64,000 bases of DNA from Cunninghamella blakesleeana (Eukaryota > Mucoromycota > Mucoromycetes > Mucorales > Cunninghamellaceae): the NCBI GenBank assembly GCA_017871115.1, contig JAFCIZ010000001.1, positions 6,384,001 through 6,448,000 on the forward strand, written 5' to 3'. Each line of letters starts with the position of its first letter. Position 1 is the first letter of the stretch. Shown here piece by piece: positions 26,337 to 37,128 of this stretch. The translations under genes were made by a program, and so were the position numbers. The notes beneath the pieces are model-generated. The model saw only the letters and a list, made by a program, of their open reading frames with translations, ran no database searches and was not told the DNA's origin.

Positions 26337-26478
26337 GCAACAGCAAATACAACAAGCTTCACAGCTGCAACAAGCTAATCCATCTAGTGCTTCTTTAGCT
26401 GTTAGTGATAATAACAATTCTACAGTTGGTAAACGAGTGAGTTCTTTAATAATGGATTCTTCACCAGTAGCTAATTAA
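25005..26478 (+). CDS. Single-pass membrane protein with cytoplasmic SH3 domain
   Basis: Exons 25005-25098 and 25268-26478 join to 434 codons. The order is: a short N terminus, a Ser/Thr/Pro-rich, probably O-glycosylated extracellular stretch (to about residue 128), a Gly-rich helix (GAIGAIVAVVLIVIGGIAAFF, about 131-153), a basic stop-transfer MRRQRRKK, a long Asn/Pro/Ser-rich region with a P6 run, and an SH3 domain at about 318-374 (FTVVSTYTPTLSDEIDV, then EEYDDGWCLGVNL and KGVFPKHCVTPD). A Q15-type run follows. The architecture resembles fungal plasma-membrane sensor or polarity adaptors, but I cannot assign an orthologue. No clear N-terminal signal peptide is seen, so a missed upstream exon is possible. 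The exon 1 donor (GTTAGA) is non-consensus. Confidence 0.8.
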
Positions 26479-26831
26479 TATCCATGTTATTATTAGTATT
26501 ATTCAGTTAAAAAAAAAAAAAAAAATAGAGAAAGAAAAAGAGGACTAAAAGAATTTGCTCTTATAAAAAAAATTCCTCTTCCCCCTCCCTCCCTCCTTTT
26601 TAATTTTTTAAATTCCGTTTCTTTCTTCTTCAAAATGCCTATTTTATTTTATTATATCACTTTATTTTATATCTTTATTTTATATTATCCATTATGTATT
26701 TTTTTATAGTTCTAGTTTATATTTAATTTATTATTAATACTAAAATAGATAAAGTAAATTATTTATATAAAAAACTGATTCATTGATCTTTTTTTTTTTT
26801 TAAAAAAAAAAGAGTATGCATATATGTATTT
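26479..26831. other. Short convergent intergenic region
   Basis: This 353 bp lies between the SH3 gene and a small secreted-protein gene. It contains C-rich CCCCCTCCCTCCCTCC near 26580-26596 and a T(13)A(10) palindromic block at 26789-26811, 20 bp from the minus-strand stop codon. Confidence 0.5.
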
Positions 26832-27107
26832 TTAATGATTAAAAGTATTTAAAATTTTATCCACTTGTTGTTTTCCAATGTTATATGCATTATAACCTAA
26901 TTTCATTTTATCAAGTTCATCCATCAAACCACCATTTTGAGAAGAAGGAGGAGTTAAGGTTCCAGATGGTAAAGCACTTTGTAACTCACTAGAAGTAGGA
27001 GACCATGGTGCATTATTATTATCTACTGATTGCTCTTGTTGAGGTAAACCTTTAACCAAAAGAATAAAATAACTAATACAGAACAAAAAAACAAGAGTCA
27101 GTTCCAT
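26832..27107 (-). CDS. Small secreted protein, family unrecognised
   Basis: A single exon of 91 codons. The first 20 residues (MELTLVFLFCISYFILLVKG) are a convincing signal peptide; an upstream in-frame ATG would add a Phe-rich segment and is less likely. The mature part is about 70 residues, polar, with Gln/Asn/Ser/Pro, then a helical C terminus (DELDKMKLGYNAYNIGKQQVDKILNTFNH). It has no cysteines in the mature part, so it is not a typical disulphide-rich effector. Coding support comes from codon-like composition and the signal peptide; homology is unknown. Confidence 0.6.
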   Translation of the reverse strand: MELTLVFLFCISYFILLVKGLPQQEQSVDNNNAPWSPTSSELQSALPSGTLTPPSSQNGGLMDELDKMKLGYNAYNIGKQQVDKILNTFNH

Positions 27108-27518
27108 CTTTATTATTATATTATCTTGTTTAATAAAAGATGAAAAAGTAATAAAATAAAATAAAAAAAACAAATATACTTCTTTTATATATGTTACAAA
27201 TATATAAATATTTTAATCAACCAAACTAAAAATGATGATCTTAAAGGGTGAGTCCAGTGATCAATTTTCTTTAAAAAATAGCTCTTATTTCCTAATTTGG
27301 TGATTAAATAAAATAAGATAAAATAAAAAAACCGCAATTTTTTTCTTTTTCAAACCTCTTTTTTTTTTTTTCTTCTTTATAATTTTTTTCGCTTTTCGCT
27401 TTTCGCTTTTCTCCTTTTTATATTATCATATTTATCAATACTTATATTTATCTATCTATCTACCTATTAATATCAATTTATATAAATTAATTAATAAATA
27501 AATAAATAAATACGTAAT
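27108..27518. promoter_or_regulatory. Divergent promoter region, secreted protein and coiled-coil gene
   Basis: This 411 bp lies between two start codons. It has T/C-rich and CGCTTTT repeats (CGCTTTTCGCTTTTCGC near 27389-27410), TATC repeats and AAATAAAT repeats just before the ATG at 27519. No recognised factor site. Confidence 0.45.
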
Positions 27519-28127
27519 ATGGCAACAACTGATTCTTCTCAGCCTATTACCCCATTCACTTCAGAATCTCCGTCCTATGAAAATCAATTTATTAATTTAT
27601 TAAAAGAAATAACAAAATTGCAATGGGTTCGTGAATCTTTACCTGTTCAAACCAAATACTATGAAGGTCTAAAATTACGTCTAAAAAGAGAACTTCATTT
27701 AAAAACTTTAGTAGAAAAACAATTGTGAGTAGGATAGCAATAGTAATAATAATAATAATATAAGTGAAACCCCTCCCTCAATTTATTACTAATACACACA
27801 CACCTATATATCTATCTCTACCTATCTATCTCTACCTATCTATCTATTTATCTATCTATCTATTTATTCATTTAGACAGGAATATAGACAGAAACACGAT
27901 GCTAATTCTAATTTAAAGATCTTGAAGCGACACTCAAAAAGTTCTTCTTCTTCTTCCAGCAACAATAGTAATGATGTCAAGACTGAGCCTTCTTATACGG
28001 ATCTTATAGAGCGATTAAGACATAGTGAAGCCAAGATAACTGATATTGAAACTCAAATTCATTCAGCTGAAAGTATGGTAAAAATTAAAAAAGGAAATGA
28101 ATTTAATTTATATATATAAATATAAAA

Positions 28128-28161
<34 letters not shown>

Positions 28162-30032
28162 ATCATTTATTTATGCATCATTTTATAATTATTATTCTTA
28201 TTCTTTATATGCACTAGCTTCAAGATCTTCGTATGAATAAACATTCATTGGATACTCATTGTATGGATTTACACAGCCTTTATGATGAAGTAAATAAAAT
28301 AATATATAAAAATGCCGATTTATAATTAATAGATTGATAGCTACAAATATTCATGATTTTTATTACATTAGATTATCCCTGATATACATGATGATCCTGC
28401 TCATATAATAGAAAAGCATTTAAAAGAAGAAGTGATCCAACTAGCAAGTGATATTCCAAGAGTAATATATATAAAATAAAATAGAATATAACGTAAAATT
28501 AAAAAAATAAAAAGAAAAAGAGAGAAAAGAGAAAAGAAAAACATTGCATATATGATTACTTATTTTTTTTTTATAATTTTTTTTAGATTGAAAATGATAT
28601 CCAATCTCATACTGAAGCCCAATCCAAACTTTATGAAGCTCGCGAATGTATGGAAAAAGCAATGATGTCTCTTCCTGGTGCTTCTACCTTTTTAGACCGT
28701 CAAGCCCTTGCATCTCGTAGTGTTGGTCATCATTCATTGTTTGGTAAATCTTCCGCTTTATCAGCCTTGGTCGATATTACTATTCCATCATTAAAAGGTA
28801 ATTTAAAGAGAAAATAAATAAAAATTTAATATTAAGATAATTAACTATTTATTTTTTTAATTTAATAGATGCAGAAAAATTAGCCTCTAAGGCTTATGAA
28901 TTACAACTTCAAGCATCAAAAATATGTCGTGAAATACCGATAATTCCTACTTCAGCCATTAGTAAAGGTAATAATAATATATATATATATATATAACAAA
29001 ATAGATATTAATGTTTTTTAATAATAAAAATAGCAATAACAATAGTAAAACTCACGCGTTTATATATTACTTTTTCTTTTTTTTATTATATATTTTCCAT
29101 TTACATTAATGATAGATGAAAGTGTGATGAATGTATTAACAGCATACCGAGGCTATCGATTAAAAATTGAATCTATTTTACGTACACAATTGAATCCAAG
29201 ATTAATTAAATTACAAAGTCAGTTAGCCATGACTCGCTACCATTATGAACAAAAGACAATTGAATGGATTGATCAACAAATCACTATGCTGGAAAACTTA
29301 CTACGTGAAAATGGATGTTTACAAAATATTAATTTAGATAGGGAAATATCAATCTTAAGAATGGGATCCAATGCCGCTATAGTTGCCGTTTCAGCTGAAA
29401 CAAGTAATGGTCGTATCACTGTGGATGATGCTTTGGAAGTTGCTTCTCATACCACCCGAACTCATTTGGAAAGAAATGGACATTTACCTGAATATTCAGA
29501 AAATGCAAGATCCTCAAATGCACCACGATCTTCTTATGAGGACATTACTTTGCAACAACGACAGCAAACCCCTTTCTTTTTTACATCACCCTCATCATCA
29601 TCAGAACAAGCAACTACTTCGTCGTCAGCACATTCTAACAGTGATATTATTCCAAGGCAGATACCTTCATCTTCTTCCTCTTCGTCATCACCTTTATCAT
29701 CTTTAGATATACAACCTAATATATCTACTACATCCGCCACCTCTTCACAACACCTGCCTGCTTATTCACGTCAAACATTAACCCATCAACAAGAGGAGGA
29801 AGAAGAGGAAGAGGAAGAGGAAGAAGAAGAGGAAGAGGAAGAGGAAGAAGAAGGAGAAATATCCAATCATATTTCTATTAATAGCAGTAATAGCAATAGT
29901 AGTAGTGATGGCGATGGTGGTGATAGTGGTAGTAGTAGTAGTAGTAGTAGTAGTCATCATGATAATAATAATAACAATCCCTCACAAAATGAATATCTTG
30001 GCCCAGAAGCACCACCTGCTTATTTTAGATAA
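27519..30032 (+). CDS. Coiled-coil protein with acidic/Ser tail and PPxY motif, unrecognised
   Basis: Seven exons (27519-27724, 27876-28077, 28218-28289, 28372-28461, 28587-28797, 28869-28967, 29116-30032) join in frame to 598 codons. Residues about 20-370 are helical, with heptad-like charged stretches (LKLRLKRELHLKTLVEKQL, EARECMEKAMMSLPG, then TAYRGYRLKIESILRTQL). The last 200 residues are low complexity: poly-Ser, a Glu run of about 20, Ser/Gly repeats and poly-Asn. The very C terminus is PEAPPAYFR, containing PPAY, a PPxY motif that can bind WW domains; LPEYSE and LPAYSR are similar. No family recognised; cytosolic by absence of signal or membrane segments. Confidence 0.75.
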
Positions 30033-31214
30033 TTCTAGTCATGCTTATATTTTATATAAATAAATAAAAAAACATCGACAAATTATTATTACTATTATTG
30101 GTGATGGTACAACAAGATATAAATAAACATCAAGTTCAACAACTAAACGCTTTTTTTTTTTTGAGTAAACTATTATTACTAATTTTTACTTTATTTTTTA
30201 TTTAATTTAATACATATATGTCAAGAAAGGCTAAATGATGCTAAGTAAAATGTTAACTTATATAATCTTTGAAAAAAAAAAAAAAAATGATATTAATAAA
30301 AGAGTAACAAAAGAAAAAAGTGCATGAAACTAAAATAAAAAGATAAATAGCCTATGGAAGATGATGAACCACAGTGTGAAAAATTAAATGAAATAAGGAA
30401 ATTGAAAATCGTATGTAGATTATCCTAGAAATAATGGGCGTTTGTCCCCTCACTCTACCAAAAGTTTTATTTTTATTTTTTTTACGATTTAATCAAGTTT
30501 GTAGTCTTTCATTTTTTAAGTTTATAACACGAAAAAGTAATTTATTTTTTTTATGTTGCTCTGTTAAAATATTTTACAGTTCTTTTCTTAAATCATGGTG
30601 TGTGATTTACCATCGTTATTTTTACGTATAAGAATGGAAAAAAAGAAAAAAAAAGAAATAGGAGGATAAGAAAAAAAAATATATTATTTATATTTCTTAA
30701 TAAAGAAGTAGTGCTAGTTATTATTGTTGTTGCTGTGTGAGAGTTTATTGTTTTTATAGTTCCGTGATTGTTTTTGTTTATATCTTATATAACTGTGCTT
30801 ATATGTATGAAGCTTCCATGCATTATATATATTAATAAAATATCAATTTCTATTGCCAGTTATTTCATTATTATTATCATTATTACTATTACTATTATCA
30901 ATGTTCTTTTTATTGCTATTATCTTTTCTATCATTAAAAATATATAAATATATAAAAATAAAATGTTTAAAAATTGAATGAAAAAGGATCAAAGTAAAAA
31001 TATATCGCGTATTTCATTGTTTATTTTTATTTTTAAAATCCCGCTGCCATATTTCCTTTTTAAATTTCTGTCTATAAATAAGAAGAAAAAAATCATTTTT
31101 TTCTTTTTTTCACTCTTCTATTTTTTTTAAAAAAAAAAATTACTAATAAAACTGTATCAAAATAAATAATTAAATCGTTTATTTTTTTTTATTTTTTAAT
31201 AATATATTAATACT
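30033..31214. other. Intergenic DNA
   Basis: No gene was recognised between the coiled-coil gene and the small basic-protein gene. It holds A/T runs, a T(8)A(11) block at 31121-31139, and mixed sequence with ordinary base composition at about 30340-30620. The 65-residue open frame near 30434 has no family features. Confidence 0.5.
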
Positions 31215-31764
31215 ATGAGTCAAGCCAATTACTATTCTGATGTAATTTTAAAATATATACACAAGTACTTTTTTTAATAAATCTAACTGCAAGTTCTCTT
31301 TCTTCATTTTTTCTAATATATAGAACTATTCTTTATTTGACATATATAATAAGAACCAGTATCAAACTCTGATAAAAGAATCCTATGGTAAGGATTCAAG
31401 GATTGAGCGAACTTTTAAAGAAAACGTTTCATATATTCCCTTTATTGAAAAAGAAAATCATATTAAAATGATTCCTCCTACTACTACCACAAAACGATCA
31501 CACCCCGCTAAATACAAAAGCCATGCTTTTTCTACCCAATTAAGACAAAAAATAATAGCTCATAAAAGACAACAACGATTTGAAAAATTAAATAATTTAC
31601 AACAAGAAAAGAAGATGATGATGATGAAGAAAAAACACACTCCTTCTATTCGTCCTGCAACGGCAAAAGTAACTGAAAGTAGAACTTGTCACGCTTTTTC
31701 AAGTCAATTATATTTAAAACTTAAAAAAAACTGCTTATCAAATGAATCCTCACTTGCCACGTAA
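31215..31764 (+). CDS. Small basic protein with duplicated HAFS-x-QL motif, unrecognised
   Basis: Exons 31215-31241 and 31324-31764 join to 155 codons starting MSQANYYSDNYSLFDIYNK. The protein is Lys/Gln/Thr-rich and basic, with no signal or membrane segment. It carries the same motif twice: KSHAFSTQLRQKI in the middle and TCHAFSSQLYLKL near the end, about 55 residues apart, joined by a basic helix with a methionine run (MMMMKKKH). The duplicated motif and frame-preserving intron argue that it is coding. I do not recognise the family; a nucleic-acid or cytoskeletal binding motif is conceivable but not shown. Confidence 0.6.
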
Positions 31765-33155
31765 AACTCTTTTTCATCTCTTTCTTTCCATTCTACCCTT
31801 ATTATGGTGAATCAGATTATCTATATACTTTATTTAGTTTTTTTTTTATCTTCGTTATTATTATTTTTATTTTTATTGTATGATTCATTTATGTATATAG
31901 CTTAATATCCACTATTTACTATTTTTATTTTATATATCATCCGGAAAGAAAAAAAAATATATATATTCATATTATTCTTTTCCATAACGTATTTTAATTA
32001 ATCCATACTGTTTTTTCTTAAATAAATAAATAAATAACCAACCGACTTGTTTTTGTGCATAATTCATTATACATATGACCATTTTTGCTTATTATCTTGT
32101 TTCGGTGAAATGAAAAAAATAAAAACGTCTTCTTTTTTTATATTATGTCAAAATTTTTCATTCAAAATCTATTTCATTTTTTTTTTTTTTGAAGTTTAGC
32201 TAGTTTATTTTATATGCTTTTTAACCAAGAAAAAAAAATTAATAGTAAAGCAATATAAAAACGATAGAACGAAGCAAGCGTTTAAAAGCCAGTCAAAATG
32301 TAATACCAGACCAGACTTTGAAGTAATTATTTTTATATTGTATTAATTTCAACTTTTTATTAAATTACCTTACTCCAGGTTATTTTTACTATTCCATATC
32401 TCTATATGGAACCACAACATGTAAAGTAATCAATCAATTCTAACTTTTTTTTTAAAAAATTGTAAATTATGAGCAGGGTTACTCTTTTTACTTTACTTTT
32501 GTATACACTTCATTTTTACTTTGTAATTCTATTCCATTTTTCTTTTTTTATCAAATCATATAATAATACTAAACTACAGGATATAATTCATGTCCTCATT
32601 TCCAAAATTTTTTGTTTTTATTTTTTTTTACACTCTTAAAGATGGTATACATAAATAAATATATAATAATAAATGAATCACCTATTGTAACTCGAATTGA
32701 ATAGCCGCTGCATAATTTCAATATTTAAGTGATCATCTGATAATTTTATATATTTTAAACATTGACAACATTATCCCTTTTTAATATATATAAAAGTAAA
32801 CATTCAAAATAAATAATAGTAATAATGAATGTTTATATGATAAATACATAAATGTAAATAATATTATTTAATCGTTTAATAATTAAAAAGTATGACTTTT
32901 TTAATTTTTTTTGAACCGTCATTTTGGGTCCTTTATTATACATCATGTGTATTAAAAATGAATGAGGGACAAAAATCTTTTTTATTAAAATCGGTGGCAA
33001 AGTTCGTATACTTCTATTTAAAACTCAACTTAACTATTTTGAAGATACTTTTATAATGATTATTTTCCATGTAAAACCTTAATAATAAAAGTTAATAAAT
33101 AATGATAAAGACTATTATATATATTTAAAATATATAATAATAAAATATATAATTA

Positions 33156-33193
<38 letters not shown>

Positions 33194-33444
33194 CTTAATT
33201 TATAAAGAAGGAAAGAGAAACTTACTTCGGTACAAATGATTGGTCATATTATGAACTTAAACCAACAAAAAAAAAAAAAATGCGGGATAATAAATTTTTT
33301 AAAAAAAATATAAAAAGGATATCCGTTTTTTCTCTTTCTCCTTCTATTTTTTTTTTTATATATCATTTCATTTTTATATTTATATTTATCCTTTCTTTTC
33401 ACTTTATTATTTTTATAAATCTTTTTTTTTTTTAAAAGAAAAAT
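31765..33444. other. Intergenic DNA (1.7 kb)
   Basis: AT-rich with no recognised gene. It contains (TA)n at 33159-33190, A/T homopolymers and, close to 33445, a pyrimidine-rich leader. A candidate TATA word is listed separately. Confidence 0.5.
33309..33317 (+). promoter_or_regulatory. Candidate TATA box of the SLC35F-like gene
   Basis: TATAAAAAG lies about 130 bp upstream of the ATG at 33445 and is followed by a T/C-rich tract, a usual arrangement for a fungal promoter. Confidence 0.4.
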
Positions 33445-34493
33445 ATGTTAAAAAGAAAAGAATGGATTATACCTTTATGTCTTGGTCAGTTGCTTTCATT
33501 ATGCATTACAGGTACTAGTTCGGCTTCTTCAGCACTTTGGCAGCATTATGAATTAAATATACCTTTCACTCAAAACTGTTGCATGTATTTTTTATTAACG
33601 GTCATTTATGGATCTTGCCATTGGTTCTTTTCAAAAAAACATTGTTATAAAGAAATCAATTCTGATTCTTCTGATCAACAAAAACAATCTATATTTAAAA
33701 AAACCAACTCTCACTTCTATGGTAAAAATTATATATAAAGTTTTTATTTTATTTTTTTTGTGCCACTTATTAAAATATACCTTTTTTCTTCTTCTTTTTC
33801 TTTCATATATTTGTATTTATATAGTTCTTGCTTTTTCGTTATTTGATGTCCAAGGTAAATATATGTAGATAATTAATAAATAAAAACATAATTAATAGAA
33901 AATGTACTCTTTATTAACATTATTTCATTCGTAATATTTGTTTATTATAATTATTCTTATTCTTATTATTATTTAGCTAATGTATTGGCCGTAACTGCAT
34001 TTAAAAATACTTCAGTCTTATCAGCTTTAATTATATCATCGTGGACACTTCCTTGTATTATGTTATTATCCTATCATTTATTAAATACTAGATACAGAGG
34101 AGTTCATGTCTTTGGTGTTAGCTTATGCTTAGTTGGATTGATTTTATTGATATGGAGTGATACTGTCAATTCTTCCTCTTCTTCAAACCATAGTTGGATT
34201 GGCGATCTCTTTTGTGTAAATATATAATTAAATTCTGGGTCATACGAATTTTTTTTTATTAGTATTAAAATATTAATATGTTTATATATATTATAGTTGG
34301 TTAGTTCTACACTTTATGCAATTAGTAACGTATCTGAAGAATATCTTGTTCATCATTTTTCAACCACGAATTTCCTTTATCAAGTTGGTTTTTGGGGGAT
34401 GGTTCAAAGTGGATTATTAGCGTAAATATAAACAAATATGTATATATACATATATACCAATATATATGAATATTATCCAATTAGATTAATCTT

Positions 34494-34550
<57 letters not shown>

Positions 34551-34613
34551 ATAGATTTTTCTTTGAATATGATATTTTAGTATCAACAAAATGGTCGTGG
34601 TCTATAGGTAACT

Positions 34614-34657
<44 letters not shown>

Positions 34658-35141
34658 ACTGATGATCATATAATATAGTTGGAGAATAAATATTAATATT
34701 TTTTTTAAAAAAATAATGATCATATAGTTCTCTTAATAGCCATTTATGTACTTTGCCTCTTTTGCATGTATTCATTAATTCCAAATTTATATCGACTTGC
34801 CGGTGCCACTTTTGTAAGCATGAATTTAATGACCAGTAACTTTTATTCACTTTTAATGGGTCTTTTATTCTTAAATGCTAAGGTAAAATAATATAAATAT
34901 GCATGCATACAAAAATCTATTTATATAATATACATCCTAAATACGTATATATTCTATTTTTTTATTACTTTTATATTTTTTAAATAAATGATAGATGCCA
35001 CCATTTTATCCATTAGCTTATTTATTAGTTATTATCGGTGCTTCATTTTATAATTCAACACAACCTCCAGTATACCATCAACAACAACAGCAACTACTAC
35101 AATCCGATATAAATAGACATGAATATGAAACTCTTCCTTAA
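33445..35141 (+). CDS. SLC35F1/F2-type (DUF914) drug/metabolite-superfamily transporter
   Basis: Seven exons (33445-33721, 33825-33854, 33977-34215, 34297-34421, 34555-34607, 34728-34882, 34995-35141) give 341 codons. About ten hydrophobic segments are present, with family signatures: GQLLSLCITGTSSASSALW in helix 1, DVQANVLAVTAFKNTSVLSA, then SSTLYAISNVSEEYLV and ATFVSMNLMTSNFYSLLMG. The family is solute carrier 35F, distant relatives of nucleotide-sugar transporters; the substrate is unknown for most members. The tail is Gln-rich and cytosolic. Introns carry (CT)n and (TA)n repeats. The 30-nt exon 2 (VLAFSLFDVQ) is required for the family motif. It is convergent with SLX1. Confidence 0.9.
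34494..34545. repeat. Compound (CT)n(TA)n microsatellite in an intron
   Basis: A pure CT run is followed by a pure AT run directly before the acceptor of the exon at 34555. The next intron holds another (TA)n at 34617-34654. Confidence 0.9.
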
Positions 35142-35701
35142 AACAAAGAAAGATAATGATCTTTTTTTTATACCACACTAATCATCATGCATCCAATATT
35201 CAATTCATAATACATTCGTTTTTTTAATTTTTTAATATATAAATGTGTAATATTATTATTGCTATATCTTTTTATCACTGATAATCATTATTTATTTTAT
35301 CTATTAATAAATTATTATAGAAATAATTACAATTAGGAGTGATAATAGCTGTCAATTTGTTTAATGGCTATATTTATCATCTTTACTATCTTTGGATCTT
35401 TTAAGATTTTTTCGTCACCTTAACTTTTTTCAGATCCCTTTATGTTCAATTATTTTTTCAATAATATCATTTAAGAAACTAATTCATTTGTTTCAATAAT
35501 ATATATTTTTATAAAATTTTTATTCATTTTATTCTATTTGAACAATTTTGAAAATAATCCATTTATTATATATATGCTTTGTTTTTATTATTATTATGAT
35601 TACAAGCATAAACATAGTATCTATTCTAAGTATATATATGACAACTAATCATTCTACTGAATAATTCATTTTATTTTTTTGTTTTTTTATTTTTATTGTA
35701 G
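35142..35701. other. Convergent intergenic region, SLC35F-like to SLX1
   Basis: This 560 bp holds the two 3' UTRs. It is AT-rich without coding features or a notable repeat. Confidence 0.5.
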
Positions 35702-37128
35702 TTATTGTTCTTGTACTGTTTGTTGAAATTTAATCATTCGTATGCGTAAATCATAAATTAAATCACCCCAAAGTAACTGTTTGGAACATGAAGGACATTG
35801 ACCTTTTATTGGAATTAATGCATCTGAAGGTGTTATTTCTGTTGATAAAAACAGTTTCGCCAAACATGTTAGATGAGCAATCATATTACAACTTTGATCT
35901 CTATTTCCATCACAACGTACATATTGATCTATATGCTAAATTAATTATTATTGTTATTTTTATTTTTTTAAAAAATAAAATAAAAAAGATTATATGTATA
36001 CTTACACATACATACATATATAATTATTTGTTCATCAATCACTTTATAAAATATTTATATGTAAATATGCTTATCTAACTGTTACCTTTTTTCCTATAGA
36101 TAATGAACATAAATCACATTTCAACACCATCGGTAAATTATCAAACCATATATTCAGCTGATTATCTTCTGTTATATATATAATCGTTTTAATAATATTT
36201 CAACTAGATCCATTTTTTTTATAATATATATATATATACAAAAACAAAGAATACCTTTCAAATATTTCAAAGGATGTATTAAGGGGGCAATATCGTTCAG
36301 TGGTCCGTGTGATATTTTTATATGAGAAGGTAAACAGTGGGAGATAATATTCGTGTTTTGTTGCTGATTACTTTTATAATTATTAATATTAGTATTATTA
36401 TTATTATTATTATCAGCTGTTGCATTATTTTCATTTATTTGAGACGTATCATCATTGATTGCTGTTGTTAATGATGATGATGGTGATGACGATGACGATG
36501 ATGCTGTTGATGATAGAGAGTGAGGGAGTGCAGATGAAGATATAGAATTAATAAAAATAGGTGGCCCTTCTATTAAAAACAAAGATTGATGTTCTAAAGT
36601 AGAGAATCGAAGTTTAAGTGGCCATCTTAAAAAAGGTTTTAAAGTCAATAAATCATATAAGGCTCGTATTTTTGTAAAATAAAGATTAGCTTGTGCTGGA
36701 CACTCATAACCTATTTTATTTTCTTGAGTTGCATATACTCGTTCTCTTCTTGAATGACGCGATTTTGTTGGATGTTGCCAAGCCCATTCAAATTGTAAGG
36801 CACATTGTTTACTAGGAAACCCATATACTATTATAATCATTTCCCTATAACGTGTATTCATATAATATAGATATAGATATGAATATAAATATAGGTACGA
36901 GTATATATAAATAAAAATGCGTTTTTTATACACTTGTGAACTTATAATGTCTATATATAATTACCATGGTCTACCTTTTTTTGTTCTATAGGCACCTTGA
37001 GAAATAATACCATTATGTTGTCGAAGTCTTTTAATTGGATCCGGCGTTGACCCTACATATACTTTATTTTTTCTATTTGGTGCAAGTGATTTTAAAAGAT
37101 AACAGCAATAAAATGGATGATATGACAT
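35702..37128 (-). CDS. SLX1: SLX1 structure-specific endonuclease (GIY-YIG)
   Basis: Exons 37128-36965, 36844-36255, 36168-36086 and 35935-35702 join to 356 codons. The N-terminal GIY-YIG nuclease shows CCYLLKS (GIY position), [18 protein letters not shown] (YIG and catalytic Arg region) and [11 protein letters not shown] with the catalytic Glu. After a Ser/Asn-rich linker of about 80 residues, the C-terminal zinc-binding RING-like domain has [12 protein letters not shown], the [10 protein letters not shown] region and [19 protein letters not shown]1 works with SLX4 to cut branched DNA such as 5' flaps and Holliday junctions in the nucleus. All key residues look intact, and the linker insert is longer than usual. 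The last acceptor was set at 35936 because it restores [10 protein letters not shown]. Confidence 0.93.
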
